A DNA stretch of 64,000 nt, from assembly GCA_021234155.1 (NCBI GenBank), contig JAJEKV010000143.1:885358-949357 (forward strand). The letters are read 5' to 3'. Position 1 is the stretch's first letter, and each line of letters begins with the position of its first letter. Positions 23,953 to 33,719 of this stretch are shown piece by piece. Made by a program: the position numbers and the translations under genes. Source of the DNA: Isoetes taiwanensis. Taxonomy: Eukaryota; Streptophyta; Lycopodiopsida; Isoetales; Isoetaceae. The notes below the pieces were generated by a model that saw only the letters and a list, made by a program, of their open reading frames with translations, ran no database searches and was not told the origin of the DNA.

Positions 23953-24040
23953 TCCACACACTGTTCTGTTCTACCCTACCTGAGCGCCACAAACCCTAGC
24001 GCCAGCTCCAATTCCACTCTCATTTTCCAACTTTATTATC

Positions 24041-24049
24041 TTCACGGAA
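24041..24049 (-). other. Target-site duplication of the LINE, 5' copy
   Basis: TTCACGGAA on + is TTCCGTGAA on -, matching 33160-33168 directly after the poly(A) tail. Because this end lies in the inverted segment, the two copies appear in opposite orientation. Confidence 0.7.
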
Positions 24050-25656
24050 ATTTGGAAGGGTTTCCACAATTGAAATTTGGAAGGGTTTCCATTTTTTTTT
24101 TTAATAACCCCAATCGGGGGGAGATAGTGTGAGCGTTTTGAATGCATATAAGAAAAGAAAAGAAAAGAGAGGAAAGAAACAAAAGATCAATGTTCAATTA
24201 AAAGAAACAAAAGATGAATGATCTTAGCATCCAACAACGCTAAGACCAAGAAATTCATGATGTCTTTAATGGCCGATTCCCATGAAGTTTATTTCTTGAG
24301 CGCTAAGAAGTAGCCAAGTCTTCATTGCTTCAATATCTCAGCCAGACTGAGCATTGTAGGTCACACGCCGTGACAACTCCACTTTCATAATGGGGTTGAA
24401 TTTTTTTGGCTCAGCACAAGTTCAACAAGGAGTTAGCAACCCTTAATAAGGTCTTTCAACACTTGATAGTTGTTTGTTAGATTAACCGTCTTGTCCTTAG
24501 ATTCGTCTTCTCCTCCTTCCCACGCAAATTCTACTCTTAACTTATTCTCCAAATGGCACAATTGAAAATCAATCCTTATCTCTAAATGAACGCGTTTGGA
24601 ACAATCTTTATCCCCATATCATGCCCTTAGGTTCGGATGTCTTCTCCTTTCCAAACAAATTCTACTTTTAACTTATTCTCCAAATATAAGTTGGTCATCC
24701 AACATGTATCATTCAAGATTCTTTCCACGCAAATTCTCCTTTTGACTTATTGACCATACAAATTAGTTGAATTGAATGCATACAAGAAAAGAGAGAAAAG
24801 AAACAAGAAAAGAAGAAGGAAGGATCCGACGAGCATCCGACAACTCTCTTACCAAGAAATTTATGATGTCTTTAAATTCTGGGAAGAAAGAAAGGATGAC
24901 CATGATCGGGGAATGAAAATCTTGTAAACTAGTAACGGTGCCCAGCGTTGCTGGGCAATAATGTGGGAACCTGTAAATGCTGGGAACTTGTGCATTCATG
25001 TAGAGTAAAATTTGGGCTCTTGGATCATTTTGCGAAATGTAGAGTAACTTCTGGGCCCTTGAATCATTTTGGAAACTTGTATAATGCAAGTGGCCATGTC
25101 TATGAATTGTTGAGGTTGTTTACTAAATCTCATATAGTCACTCTCTGTTGCTGCCTTTATATGGATATGGCTATGGATGTGTTGTGGAAAACACCATGCA
25201 ACCCTTTGAAGACATTGCATTTATTGTGTTTTTTACTGTGGCCTTAGACAACTTGTTTATTATGTGTTGTATCTTTATCTTTAGCTACTTTAAAAGTACT
25301 TGGAACTTCTAGTTAGAGCTACCTTTTGAAATACCTAGAATGGCGTTCATTGTGTGCGCAAATAAAATATAAAACATGTGGTCATGCATCTTGCTAATCA
25401 AATATGAAACATTGTCAAAGATTGAAGATGGGCTTAATGTATTTTCTTAAATATATGTATCCTATGCGTGCCTAATGTAAAACCTATACAAAACAAAGCC
25501 TTTATTTGGAACCATTGACAAAAATTATATTGCAAAAGAATGGAATCTTTACTCACCTTGTAAGGCATAACATTAAAGAACTTATAACACAACAATTACC
25601 ATGTCAAAACTTATATGCATGCAAGCTTCTTGGGTTTCCCAAGAAGCTGTGACCTC
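24050..25656. repeat. Non-coding stretch with a direct repeat and GGAAGGGTTTCC words
   Basis: Holds GGAAGGGTTTCC at 24054 and 24079. A repeat of about 110 bp (AATGCATAYAAGAAAAG... to GAAATTYATGATGTCTTTAA) occurs at about 24141-24265 and 24774-24872. A phrase with TTCTACTYTTAACTTATTCTCC also repeats (24530, 24660). No gene is recognised. Confidence 0.5.
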
Positions 25657-26580
25657 TACTAATTGTCGCGTCTCAGCCACTTAACAAACTTTAGTAACTT
25701 GCAACTTGTACTAATTTTCACTTCTCAGCTGCTTAGCAAACTTTAGTGACTTGCAACCTCTACTACACAAGACACCCAAAAATTTAACCACTATAATAAA
25801 TCACTAGGAAACCACTATAGATGTGGTTTTTTATGTCAAAATTTTTATTCCTAATAAAAACCACATAATATAGTGGTTTTCATAACTAGTGCGTGGTTAT
25901 TCATGTTGCTTTTTTATTATAGCATGATTTATTAAAATTAATATTGTTTTATTATATAGTTTCTAGCACCAACAGTGGTCATTCATGTTGGTTTTCTAAT
26001 ATCACATGGTACAGAGTTGTGTAGCATGGTTTTTCAACACAACTTTAATGTGGCAATGGTTCTTTATGTTGATTTTGTACTGTCACAAAGTTGAAGTACT
26101 TTATGGCGTGCTCTTTTATACCAACTTAAATGCCATGGTGGTTATTCATGCTAGTTTTTTATTATCATGGTGTGTGTTATAAAATGGTTGTGGTTTATTT
26201 TATAATTTCAATACCAAGTTAATTGTCATGGGTAATTGCTCATAGATATTTGCTTAAGTGGACTTGGCTATCTATAGTGATTACTCATAAGGCACCCAAA
26301 AACAATTATCATAATCAACCACCAAACCACTATGGATATGGTCTTTTGTATTTTTTGTTTTTTTTGAAACACTTTGACCTTATTCAAATATCATGAAAAA
26401 AGCACAAAACGTATCTTTTGTAATTTACTATTGTTTGGTCTCTTGTAAATTGTTTTGCATCTTTAGAAAAGCAATATATAATAGTGGTTTTCTAGAATTA
26501 TATGTGGTTTTACATTCACACTTCTTACATTAACTAGCTGAGGTTTATATCATGATCTTCTATCAGTGTTCTGAAACTAT
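25657..26580. repeat. Cluster of subterminal-type repeats, CACAAGACACCCAAAAA unit
   Basis: Begins with two copies of TCTCAGCYRCTTARCAAACTT (about 25672 and 25724), the inverse of a phrase at 18195-18230. CACAAGACACCCAAAAA follows near 25768 and a related unit near 26287, each leading into runs of GTGGTTT and AACCACTAT words, and of TTCATGTTG phrases. Dense short repeats behind a shared terminal word look like the subterminal region of a DNA transposon, perhaps CACTA type. No transposase is visible nearby. Confidence 0.45.
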
Positions 26581-26631
26581 AGTCGCTACTTACTAATATA
26601 AGATCATTTATTGCTTAGACATTAGGATCAA

Positions 26632-27033
26632 CTACTTTTTCAATGTAATTATGTGTAACCTAATGCATATACTTGATGCATTAGAAAATGTCAAATATAA
26701 TATCCGAGTACATTTTCTTTTGATGCATATGTTCCCTAGCTCGGATTCCTTCCTTGTTGATCCATTCACACCTGCAGATAATAAGTTGAATGTTAGTGCA
26801 TTCATCACTTTAGCAAGTTTGGTTCCAAGATACAGTCCATCCAATTTCATATTTAGAATTATCTTTAGATGCTTTCTAATGTTGATATCAATATAGGAGC
26901 ATGCCAAACATATTGATAGCTTCATTTGGATTCTTGTTGGAGACACGATCATCACACAATCATCTACGAATGTATAGTTGGTTAGCAAGCCTGTTACTAC
27001 TAAGGTTTTTCCCTCGAAAACCCTTCGAGACAA
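26632..27033 (-). CDS. Unrecognised 133-aa ORF
   Basis: A minus frame with FVDDCVMIVSPTRIQ and MKLDGLYLGTKLAKVMNAL. The VDD word recalls retrotransposon RT, but the flanking residues do not follow Copia, Gypsy or LINE RT motifs that I know. Its first residues come from the dispersed GGGTTTTCGAGG motif at 27003-27044. Probably a remnant of a mobile element. Confidence 0.25.
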   Translation of the reverse strand: MSRRVFEGKTLVVTGLLTNYTFVDDCVMIVSPTRIQMKLSICLACSYIDINIRKHLKIILNMKLDGLYLGTKLAKVMNALTFNLLSAGVNGSTRKESELGNICIKRKCTRILYLTFSNASSICIRLHIITLKK

Positions 27034-27044
27034 GGGTTTTTAAT

Positions 27045-29454
27045 CTTGAACAGCAATAAGCCTGTTGTCCTTTGTTTGGGTTCCATAGGCCATTTGGTCA
27101 TCGTGGATGATAAAATCCAATACAGATTCAATTCTATTTAAGAGGCCAAACCTTCAACAAATGCTAAGACTACTGAGAAATTTTCAATCGCTCTGAAAAT
27201 GTTTTCCTCAAATTCATAGGTTGAAGGTATTTTCTAATCTATGATTTTATTAAGAATACGACTCTTGGATGTTTAGTCAATTCTGAAAAGGCCTAGCAAG
27301 GCTTGAAGAAAACATATTAGACCTGCCAAGGCCTAACATGCCTAGCAATGTTAACATGTTATAGATATTTACTTAGGCTGAGACCACATCATTTGACGAT
27401 TTTTAGGATCTTTCAACCATTTAAGTTAAAAAGATATTGATATATGCAAGCGCAGGAGGAGGCCACTCTTGATCAAAGCAAATATAATATATAATTTTGG
27501 GATAAAGGAAGGCCAAAACAGAGCTAAACAAAACCACCAAGTGACCATTTAGCCTTGGGGCATGCCCCTTGTCTATACGCCACAATCAAGAAGGTTGGTC
27601 ACCATGTTGTACGTAACAAATAATGATAATGATCTCACATAGCTAACATCACATACATGGGTGGACGCATACCTCTACCATGGAGAAATACAAAGTATCA
27701 TAGGGGTCTCTATAGAATAATGCAACCCCCCCCCCCGGTTTCATATATATCATGGAGAAATCAAATGTTTCAATGCCTGTTTATTTGCAGATGCTACCTT
27801 GGTCTCATCAGGGTTCAAACCCCCCGTTAGTAGATCTCCTGCAGGGCCATAGCCATACTTTGAGAAGAGTTTCTGGCACTTGGAAGGGGTTCTTTGGCCA
27901 CTAGACCAACTACAAGGCCGTAGCCATACTTCACAAGGAATTTTTGGCCTGGTCACGAATCTTAAAACATATCCAGAATTTTGTACTTACAGTCATGAAT
28001 AGCAGTTGTTGGTGGGTTTATGCTTGCATTGATTTCACTGGGGCGCAACTGCAATCCGGGCATGTATTTATATATTTTGCTGTACTTATTGTGTATATTT
28101 AACATTTCAATGGTTTATAATCCGATGATTAACTTTTAAATATATAAAAAAGAATACTTAGACCTAAGAGCCGGTTCACATACAGTGAACCCTTTTACAA
28201 GGATGTGAACTGGTTCTTAGTGTAGGCTAGAATTGATCACGCTATTGATGCTTGAACAACATAAATAACCATAAGAATAGCTTGAAAACTTGAACAAATC
28301 GGCTCTGTAAAATAGGCTTCCATTTTGTAGAGCCGCAGACCTATTGTTTATTACGGATAAATTGCAGTTTGAGTCACTAGGCTATCTACAACACATCTTT
28401 CCAATGATGGAAAAACTTTTGAAGCGGGAAATGCTATGCAACGGCAAGTGTGGGCCTGTGGGCCTGCTGGGAGGCAAGGCAATTTCGTGCTAGGTAAACC
28501 GGCCGAATTGAGGGGTTTCCGGCCGGTAAACCGTCCGGTACGTTACAAAAATATAGTGAAAAATATTAATTTTTTTTGGCGGGTTTACCTTAGACCCTAA
28601 TGCTATTTTCGAGATCCCTAACCCTAAAATAGCCGTCCTCCAAGCCGCTTCATGATGTAGAGGTAGAGGGATCAATTGCACAAGCTAAGGGCATTGACAG
28701 AGTTTCTAATGCAAGATTCTGGTGGATTTGAGCGAAGTTAGATCGATTTCTTATGTGAAGATCCGTTGAACAGAGCTTTTGGAAGGTTTATATGATATTA
28801 TGATTCTTCAGCTTCTCTTATCATTTTCATTCATCCTCTAATACCTAAATCGGCCATTTTCAGGGTCTACGTCTCCTGCAGCTGCTAAAACATGGAGGAT
28901 ATATGATCTGCTAGACTGGAACTTGTTTTTTATTACAGGTACATGATGAAATGATCTGATTTTTTCTCAATATATGCATTTTTGCATTTCGTGGAATCGT
29001 CCAGGCAGCTAACAAATTTATACAGCAGATTGTTGCTCCCGTTTCGAGTTATCTTGCCTCATTGCTTCCATTTCATGTTGCTCTTTTGCAAGCTTCGACT
29101 TCTTACAGGTAAGTTTTTGCTCTAAAAAACATGCTGCCATATGCAAGGAAAACAGGTATTATCTTTTGAAAACAGGTCTACAAAGTTTTTTCATTTGTCA
29201 TAGTTTTTATAAAGACCTTTTTCATCCAGAATGTGTAGTCTGCTTTAAATTTGTAAGTCCTGAATTTTTCTCATCCTCCAACATAGACATAATGTGCATT
29301 ACAGATTTTCTACAATGGTGGATAGTGGATAGCCGCACACATACGAACTACCCAAAAAAATAAAGGGAAAATCCAATTATATCATTTGGACCCCAACAAA
29401 GTACAATGCTAATAGAGACTGGGCTAGTGTACCTGCTGAAAGCTTATCACCGGG
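27045..29454. other. Long non-coding stretch with a hairpin
   Basis: No gene recognised. Features: a run of 12 C at about 27726; GTTCAAACCCC near 27812; an 18-bp inverted repeat with two mismatches (CTAAGAGCCGGTTCACAT at 28164-28181 against ATGTGAACTGGTTCTTAG at 28203-28220) able to form a hairpin; and generally AT-rich sequence. Minus frames at 27750-27956 and 28490-28681 lack domain signals. Confidence 0.4.
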
Positions 29455-29497
29455 ATTAAAAAACCCCGCCCTTTCGGGTTTTCGAGGAAAAACCCTA
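29455..29497 (+). repeat. Dispersed GGGTTTTCGAGG hairpin motif, copy A
   Basis: ATTAAAAAACCCC...CGGGTTTTCGAGGAAAAACCC, flanked by CTTATCAC and GTGATAAG. Related copies lie at 27003-27044 (-) and 48428-48462 (+). Confidence 0.6.
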
Positions 29498-29716
29498 GTG
29501 ATAAGCCTTCGGCAAGGGGCTTGGACAAACGTAAGGCATAGAAATCACTCCCAAAACCCACGAATGGAAAAGTTGAAACAGATGCCGCTCGCTAACCTGT
29601 ACCTGCACATCACCAACAAAACAACAAGACAAAACAAACCTCCCAGAGTGGAGGGGCTGATTACGCCAGCGTGCCATGCGATAAAAATACAATAACAAAA
29701 AAAGGGGGAGGGTGGG

Positions 29717-29761
29717 TTCAAAGAGAATAAAGATGCTGGCGAGAGAAGAGGAAGCGCCGAT
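29717..29761 (-). repeat. Right part of repeat X, inverted, at the second breakpoint
   Basis: TTCAAAGAGAATAA and GAGAGAAGAGGAAGCGCCGAT match the reverse complement of 20607-20652 with few differences, and stop exactly where LINE sequence begins at 29762. Confidence 0.8.
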
Positions 29762-32304
29762 ACAAGGAAATGAGACATATCAGGGAGCAGCTATTCATAA
29801 AGAAGAATGATACCAATTTACAGAAAAAAGAAGATGAATTGGAGACTAAAGTGAAATTAGTGGAGGAAAATGAAGCTCGTGCTCTATCAGTTAAGAGTAA
29901 AAGCAAGTACATCAACTTTATGGACAGAGGAAATTCCTCATTCTTTTTTAGGGAAGCAAAAAAAAAGGGATTCAATAATATGATTGGGAAAGTTAAATGC
30001 GAAACAGAGAACTATTGGAGGGAGCGAAGCATATTGAAGATTTCTTTTATGGGAAATATGCAGATCTTTTCTCTGAGAAAAAGGTGGATCCAGTAGAACT
30101 ACAAACCTTCTTTGATGACATTCTAGTATCAGAGTCAATTCAAGATGAGGAGATTCTAGCTGTTCCCCAAGAAAGGGAAATCTGGGAAACTCTGAAATCA
30201 ATGGAGGCAGGGAAAAGTCCAGGTCCAGATGGTCTTCCCCCAGAGTTCTATATTGAATTTTGGGAGGTCATGAAGGAGGATCTCTTAGTTTTCATTCAAG
30301 GAGCATGGAAAGCCAGCACACTCCACCCTGCAATTAATGCTGGCCATATTGCATTAATTCCCAAGGTTGAACACCCTGAGATGTTTGGGGACTGGAGACC
30401 AATCTCCCTTACCAATACTTCCTACAAGCTATTGGCAAAGATATTGGCAAATAGGATAAAGGGTATTCTGCAAAAGACCATCAACCCGTGTCAATCTGCT
30501 TTTCTCCCAGGAAGGAGCATTCTGGATAATTACATTGGAGCATCAGAGGGCTTACACTGGAACAAGCTTTCTGGCCAGAAATGTATGCTTCTTAAACTTG
30601 ACTTTAAGAGGGCATATGACACAATCAATTGGCACTTTCTTCAAAAAGCCATGAAGCATATTGGATTCTCAGATGATGTCTATCAGAAGGTGTTTAGCTT
30701 CAACAACACAGCCTCTTCTGCTCTTCTAATCAATGGATCCCCTTCCAAACTCTTCAAATGTAAGAGAGGGGTAAGACAGGGATGCCCTTTGGCTCCCTAT
30801 CTCTTTCTCATAGTAGCAGAAATTGTTACAAGACTGGTGACTAAGTTGCACACTAAGGAACAGATCAACTGCCTCCAGCTGCCTCACCTCAATCCTCAAC
30901 AAGAAGATTCTTTTTTAATGATGCAGTATGCAGATGCTACCTTTGTATTCCTTAATGAAGGTGATGCCAGCTTAGTCAACTTCCTGGATGCTATGGACAA
31001 GTTTGGGAGAGCATCAGGTATGGAACTAAACAGGTCTAAATGTGCCATTATTCTTGACTCAGATCAAACTGTCTTATCAAACATCAAAGTCATGGGTCCA
31101 AATGAGGCTATTAAAATACTGGGAATCCCTTTGTCTCTGAATAATACTGTGAAGGGACTATGGGAGCCTGTAGTCAATAGAATTAAGAAAAAGCTACAGG
31201 CATATCCATCATCACTATCACTGGCTGGAAGGATTGAAATAGCTAATGCTGTTATAGCCAGCACCCATGTCTACTTCTCATCTGCCATAGTAGCAGATAA
31301 ATACTCATACACTCAAGTGGAGGCAGCTATCAGAAGATTTCTATGGCAGGGGAACCACAAGGTAGCATGGAAGGATCTGACAAAACCCAAAAAATTAGGT
31401 GGTCTTGGATGTAAATCTCTTTTCATTCAAGCCCAAGCATTAGCAGCCAAACTGATTTGGAGAGCTATTTACAGCAGTAGTCCTTCCCCAGCTATCAAAC
31501 TCATTAGATATTGGGTAGAAACATCTCGACCAGTTGGTAGTGAAACTCTGACACATTTGCTGCCAGATTCAGCCTTTTTCCAGCTAAGTCCAGGCCCAGG
31601 AACTTTACATATCTTAAAAAGAACTTTAGAGGCCTGGAATCAAGCATCACTTTGTTTCAGACCCCCAATTTTGGATGCAAGATGTGGCAAGATTAATTTC
31701 TTTTGGCATCCTAAGCTGGCTCCAGAACAAATAGGCTGTCTTGCTCTTAAACACCCTCAGAAATACAGACAGTGGAAAGAGGCAGGTTTATGTAAATTTG
31801 AGGATCTACTACAGGAGGATGGAACATGGGCATCTTGGGAACAGATCAAATATAGAACTAAAGGTTCAAAACTAGATAAGGAGATTTTCACAACTGTTAT
31901 GGATTCCATCTCTAACTACTCAGAATTGGCCTCAGGATCCAATCAGTTTACACTAAACAAGAAGGAAATATACAAAGTCAGGGACATCTATCAGGCTCTA
32001 TTTCCAAATGCTCAGTCAAAAGGCAATAGATTATGGCAGTGAAAGGAAATATTCAAGGATCTGTGTTAAGAGTTGGAAGACCTATGGAGCTACTAAGATG
32101 ATGGTTTTCAGATGGCTAGTCATCCAGCAATCCTTGCATACCAATGTTTCGAGAGCCAAATATGATAAATTGGCCTCAAATCTATGCCCCCTGGGTTGTG
32201 GGAGGGAGGAAACATCTAATCATATTTTCCTTTCCCCAAAAATTGAAGAATTATGGACTTGGACAACCCAGATAAACTTTGGCTTTCCTACAAGTATTCT
32301 GTAA
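29762..32304 (+). pseudogene. LINE ORF2, reverse transcriptase and zinc-finger domains
   Basis: After a charged linker, KYINFMDRGNSSFFF leads into RT at 30190-31050: AGKSPGPDGLPPEF, DWRPISLTNTSYKLLAKIL, SAFLPGRSILDN, LKLDFKRAYDTINW, GVRQGCPLAPYLF and GMELNRSKC. The catalytic box that should read YADD is YADA (QYADATFVF, 30927-30953), so the second catalytic Asp is missing. Frame changes occur near 29990 and 32040. The later part has the plant zf-RVT type finger CPLGCGREETSNHIF (about 32190-32235). The core enzyme copies element RNA at the nicked target. Apart from YADA and these shifts it is well preserved. Confidence 0.9.
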
Positions 32305-32307
32305 TTT

Positions 32308-32947
32308 TTGGATGGAAAGACCAGATTAATAAACTCCATTAGAACCCTGTGCTGTTGGATAGTCTGGAAACACAGGAACTTAGTAGCTATCCAAAAGAAA
32401 GAGGTTAACATTATTTGGCTGAAAAGTACATTCCTGGCTGCCTTGCAAGACATGGCCATGGCCCACAGGATTCTAAGGGGTGACAACTATGACAAAGATT
32501 GGGATCAAATTGGCAGATTCCAAGGACTGTTTAATTTTTGTGTGCTTAATCTAACTGATGTCAATGGTGTGCTTCACAGATCAACAGAAGAGGCTTGACA
32601 GAGTTGGAGCACCATCTAGATGGGAAGACAACTTCGATGAAGAGCCCATCTCAAGATTTAGTGAGATGGATCTAGCAGATCACCTTACTCTGCTAAAACA
32701 AGAAGTTATTCACTCCTCGGCAATCAAAACGATTCTGAAGAAGCCTGAGGTTTGGAGATTTAATAATCTGAAGCCCTACTTTGTTTCTTTATTCCACGCA
32801 TGGCAGCAAAAACGAGAGGCTCGGGTTCTGATGTTGCTAGACTTTACTAGCTTTAGCACTGCAAAGTTAGACGAGATGCTCAATATTTTTGGGACCACGT
32901 CAGTCAAGGATCTAACTCTGCAGGATCTCCTTGATGTGGCTAACTGA
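32308..32947 (+). CDS. LINE C-terminal extension of unknown function
   Basis: Two overlapping frames: 32308-32598 (LCCWIVWKHRNLVAIQKKE, typical tail after zf-RVT) and 32558-32947 (LADHLTLLKQEVIHSSAIK, EVWRFNNLKPYFVSLFHAW, VLMLLDFTSFSTAKLDEML). The second segment is unusual for an L1 ORF2. Its homologue sits at 41000-41380 directly behind an ORF1-like segment, with no RT between. It begins just after an acceptor-like TGCTTCACAG. Function unknown. Confidence 0.6.
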
Positions 32948-33159
32948 ATCACAAGAGCTGGCTGAACCACTGTCACATTTTGGTCTAATGTTGCTATTGT
33001 CTCAATTTTGTACCAGTACCCCAGTATGAGGAGTACAGAGACAAATTTTGTCACTTTAGGTGACCACCTCACTTTATGTGAGTCTTCTGATATGTACCTT
33101 TACTAAATGAATAGAAAAACAACCTTGCCATCCAAAAGAAAAAAAAAAAAAAAAAAAAA

Positions 33160-33168
33160 TTCCGTGAA
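33160..33168 (+). other. Target-site duplication of the LINE, 3' copy
   Basis: TTCCGTGAA follows the poly(A); the partner is at 24041-24049 in inverse orientation. Confidence 0.7.
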
Positions 33169-33404
33169 AACCTGGAAGGGTTTCCACTTTGAAGCACCTG
33201 TAGGGTTTCATAAAAAGTATTATATTTTTAGATATGGGTAGAAGCATGAAAGGGTGGGCAAAAAAAGTGCCCGTATTTTACATTTACAAATTCAAAATGT
33301 AAGGAAATCCCTCCCCCCCAGAAATTATTATTCTTGGAATGAATCATTAATGGGCAAATAATTTTGAACTCTCCTCTCAGCTCTGTTCAACCTTCCTCCT
33401 TTCG

Positions 33405-33550
33405 AACCTCCATAGCCAGAAAGCTTGACATCCATATTCGAACCTCCATGGCGAAAGCTTGACATCCATATTCGAACCTCCATAGCCGAAAGCTTGACAT
33501 CCATATTCGAACCTCCATAGCCAAGATCCCGGGACCTCCATAGCCAAAAG
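33405..33550 (+). repeat. Tandem repeat, about 34 bp x 4
   Basis: Units begin CGAACCTCCATAGCC and continue AAAGCTTGACATCCATATT at 33405, 33441 and 33475, with a fourth degenerate unit at 33510. It lies inside the left end of element 2. The minus-strand frames across it are repeat translations, not genes. Confidence 0.75.
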
Positions 33551-33719
33551 CTTGCATTTTCGTGAGAGCTGAAGCACCGGGGGAAGAGATCATGGCCAAA
33601 CACTTGGAACAAAGACATCTCAAAAATCTCCTCATAACAAACACAACCAAAGCCCATGCCAAGGTCTCCCACTAGAACTGCCCCTTAAAAAATTCAAGAG
33701 TGGGTCTTCTTGATTGGGA

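Larger units (their letters stand above)
20876..24040 (-). mobile_element. LINE (L1-type), 5' half, inverted
   Basis: Contains the 5' UTR, ORF1 and the endonuclease part of ORF2, reading leftwards. The 5' end abuts TTCACGGAA (24041-24049), the reverse complement of TTCCGTGAA found after the poly(A) at 33160-33168. The 3' half (29762-33159, +) begins exactly where this half stops, and joining the two keeps ORF2 in frame across the junction (KEKM, then D, then KEMRHI). The pair therefore forms one element of about 6563 bp. Confidence 0.85.
29762..33159 (+). mobile_element. LINE (L1-type), 3' half with poly(A) tail
   Basis: Continues ORF2 from the linker after the endonuclease through RT, the zinc-finger domain and a C-terminal region, then a 3' UTR and a 21-base A tract (33139-33159). 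TTCCGTGAA (33160-33168) follows as target-site duplication. See the 5' half at 20876-24040. Confidence 0.9.

Noticed and set aside
26632-27033. Copia reverse transcriptase fragment
   Set aside because: Only a VDD word matches; neighbouring RT motifs are absent, so it is left as an unrecognised ORF.
27780-27960. tRNA-derived SINE with GTTCAAACCC as B box
   Set aside because: The A-box-like word lies on the other strand and about 90 bp away, so box order and spacing do not fit.
20876-33159. Twin-priming origin of the inverted LINE 5' half
   Set aside because: Twin priming would place the inverted 5' half directly against the 3' half. Here 5.7 kb separates them, and the right junction carries the missing part of repeat X, which only a later inversion explains.
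33328-33672. Repeat protein on the minus strand
   Set aside because: It is a translation of the 34-bp tandem repeat in several frames.
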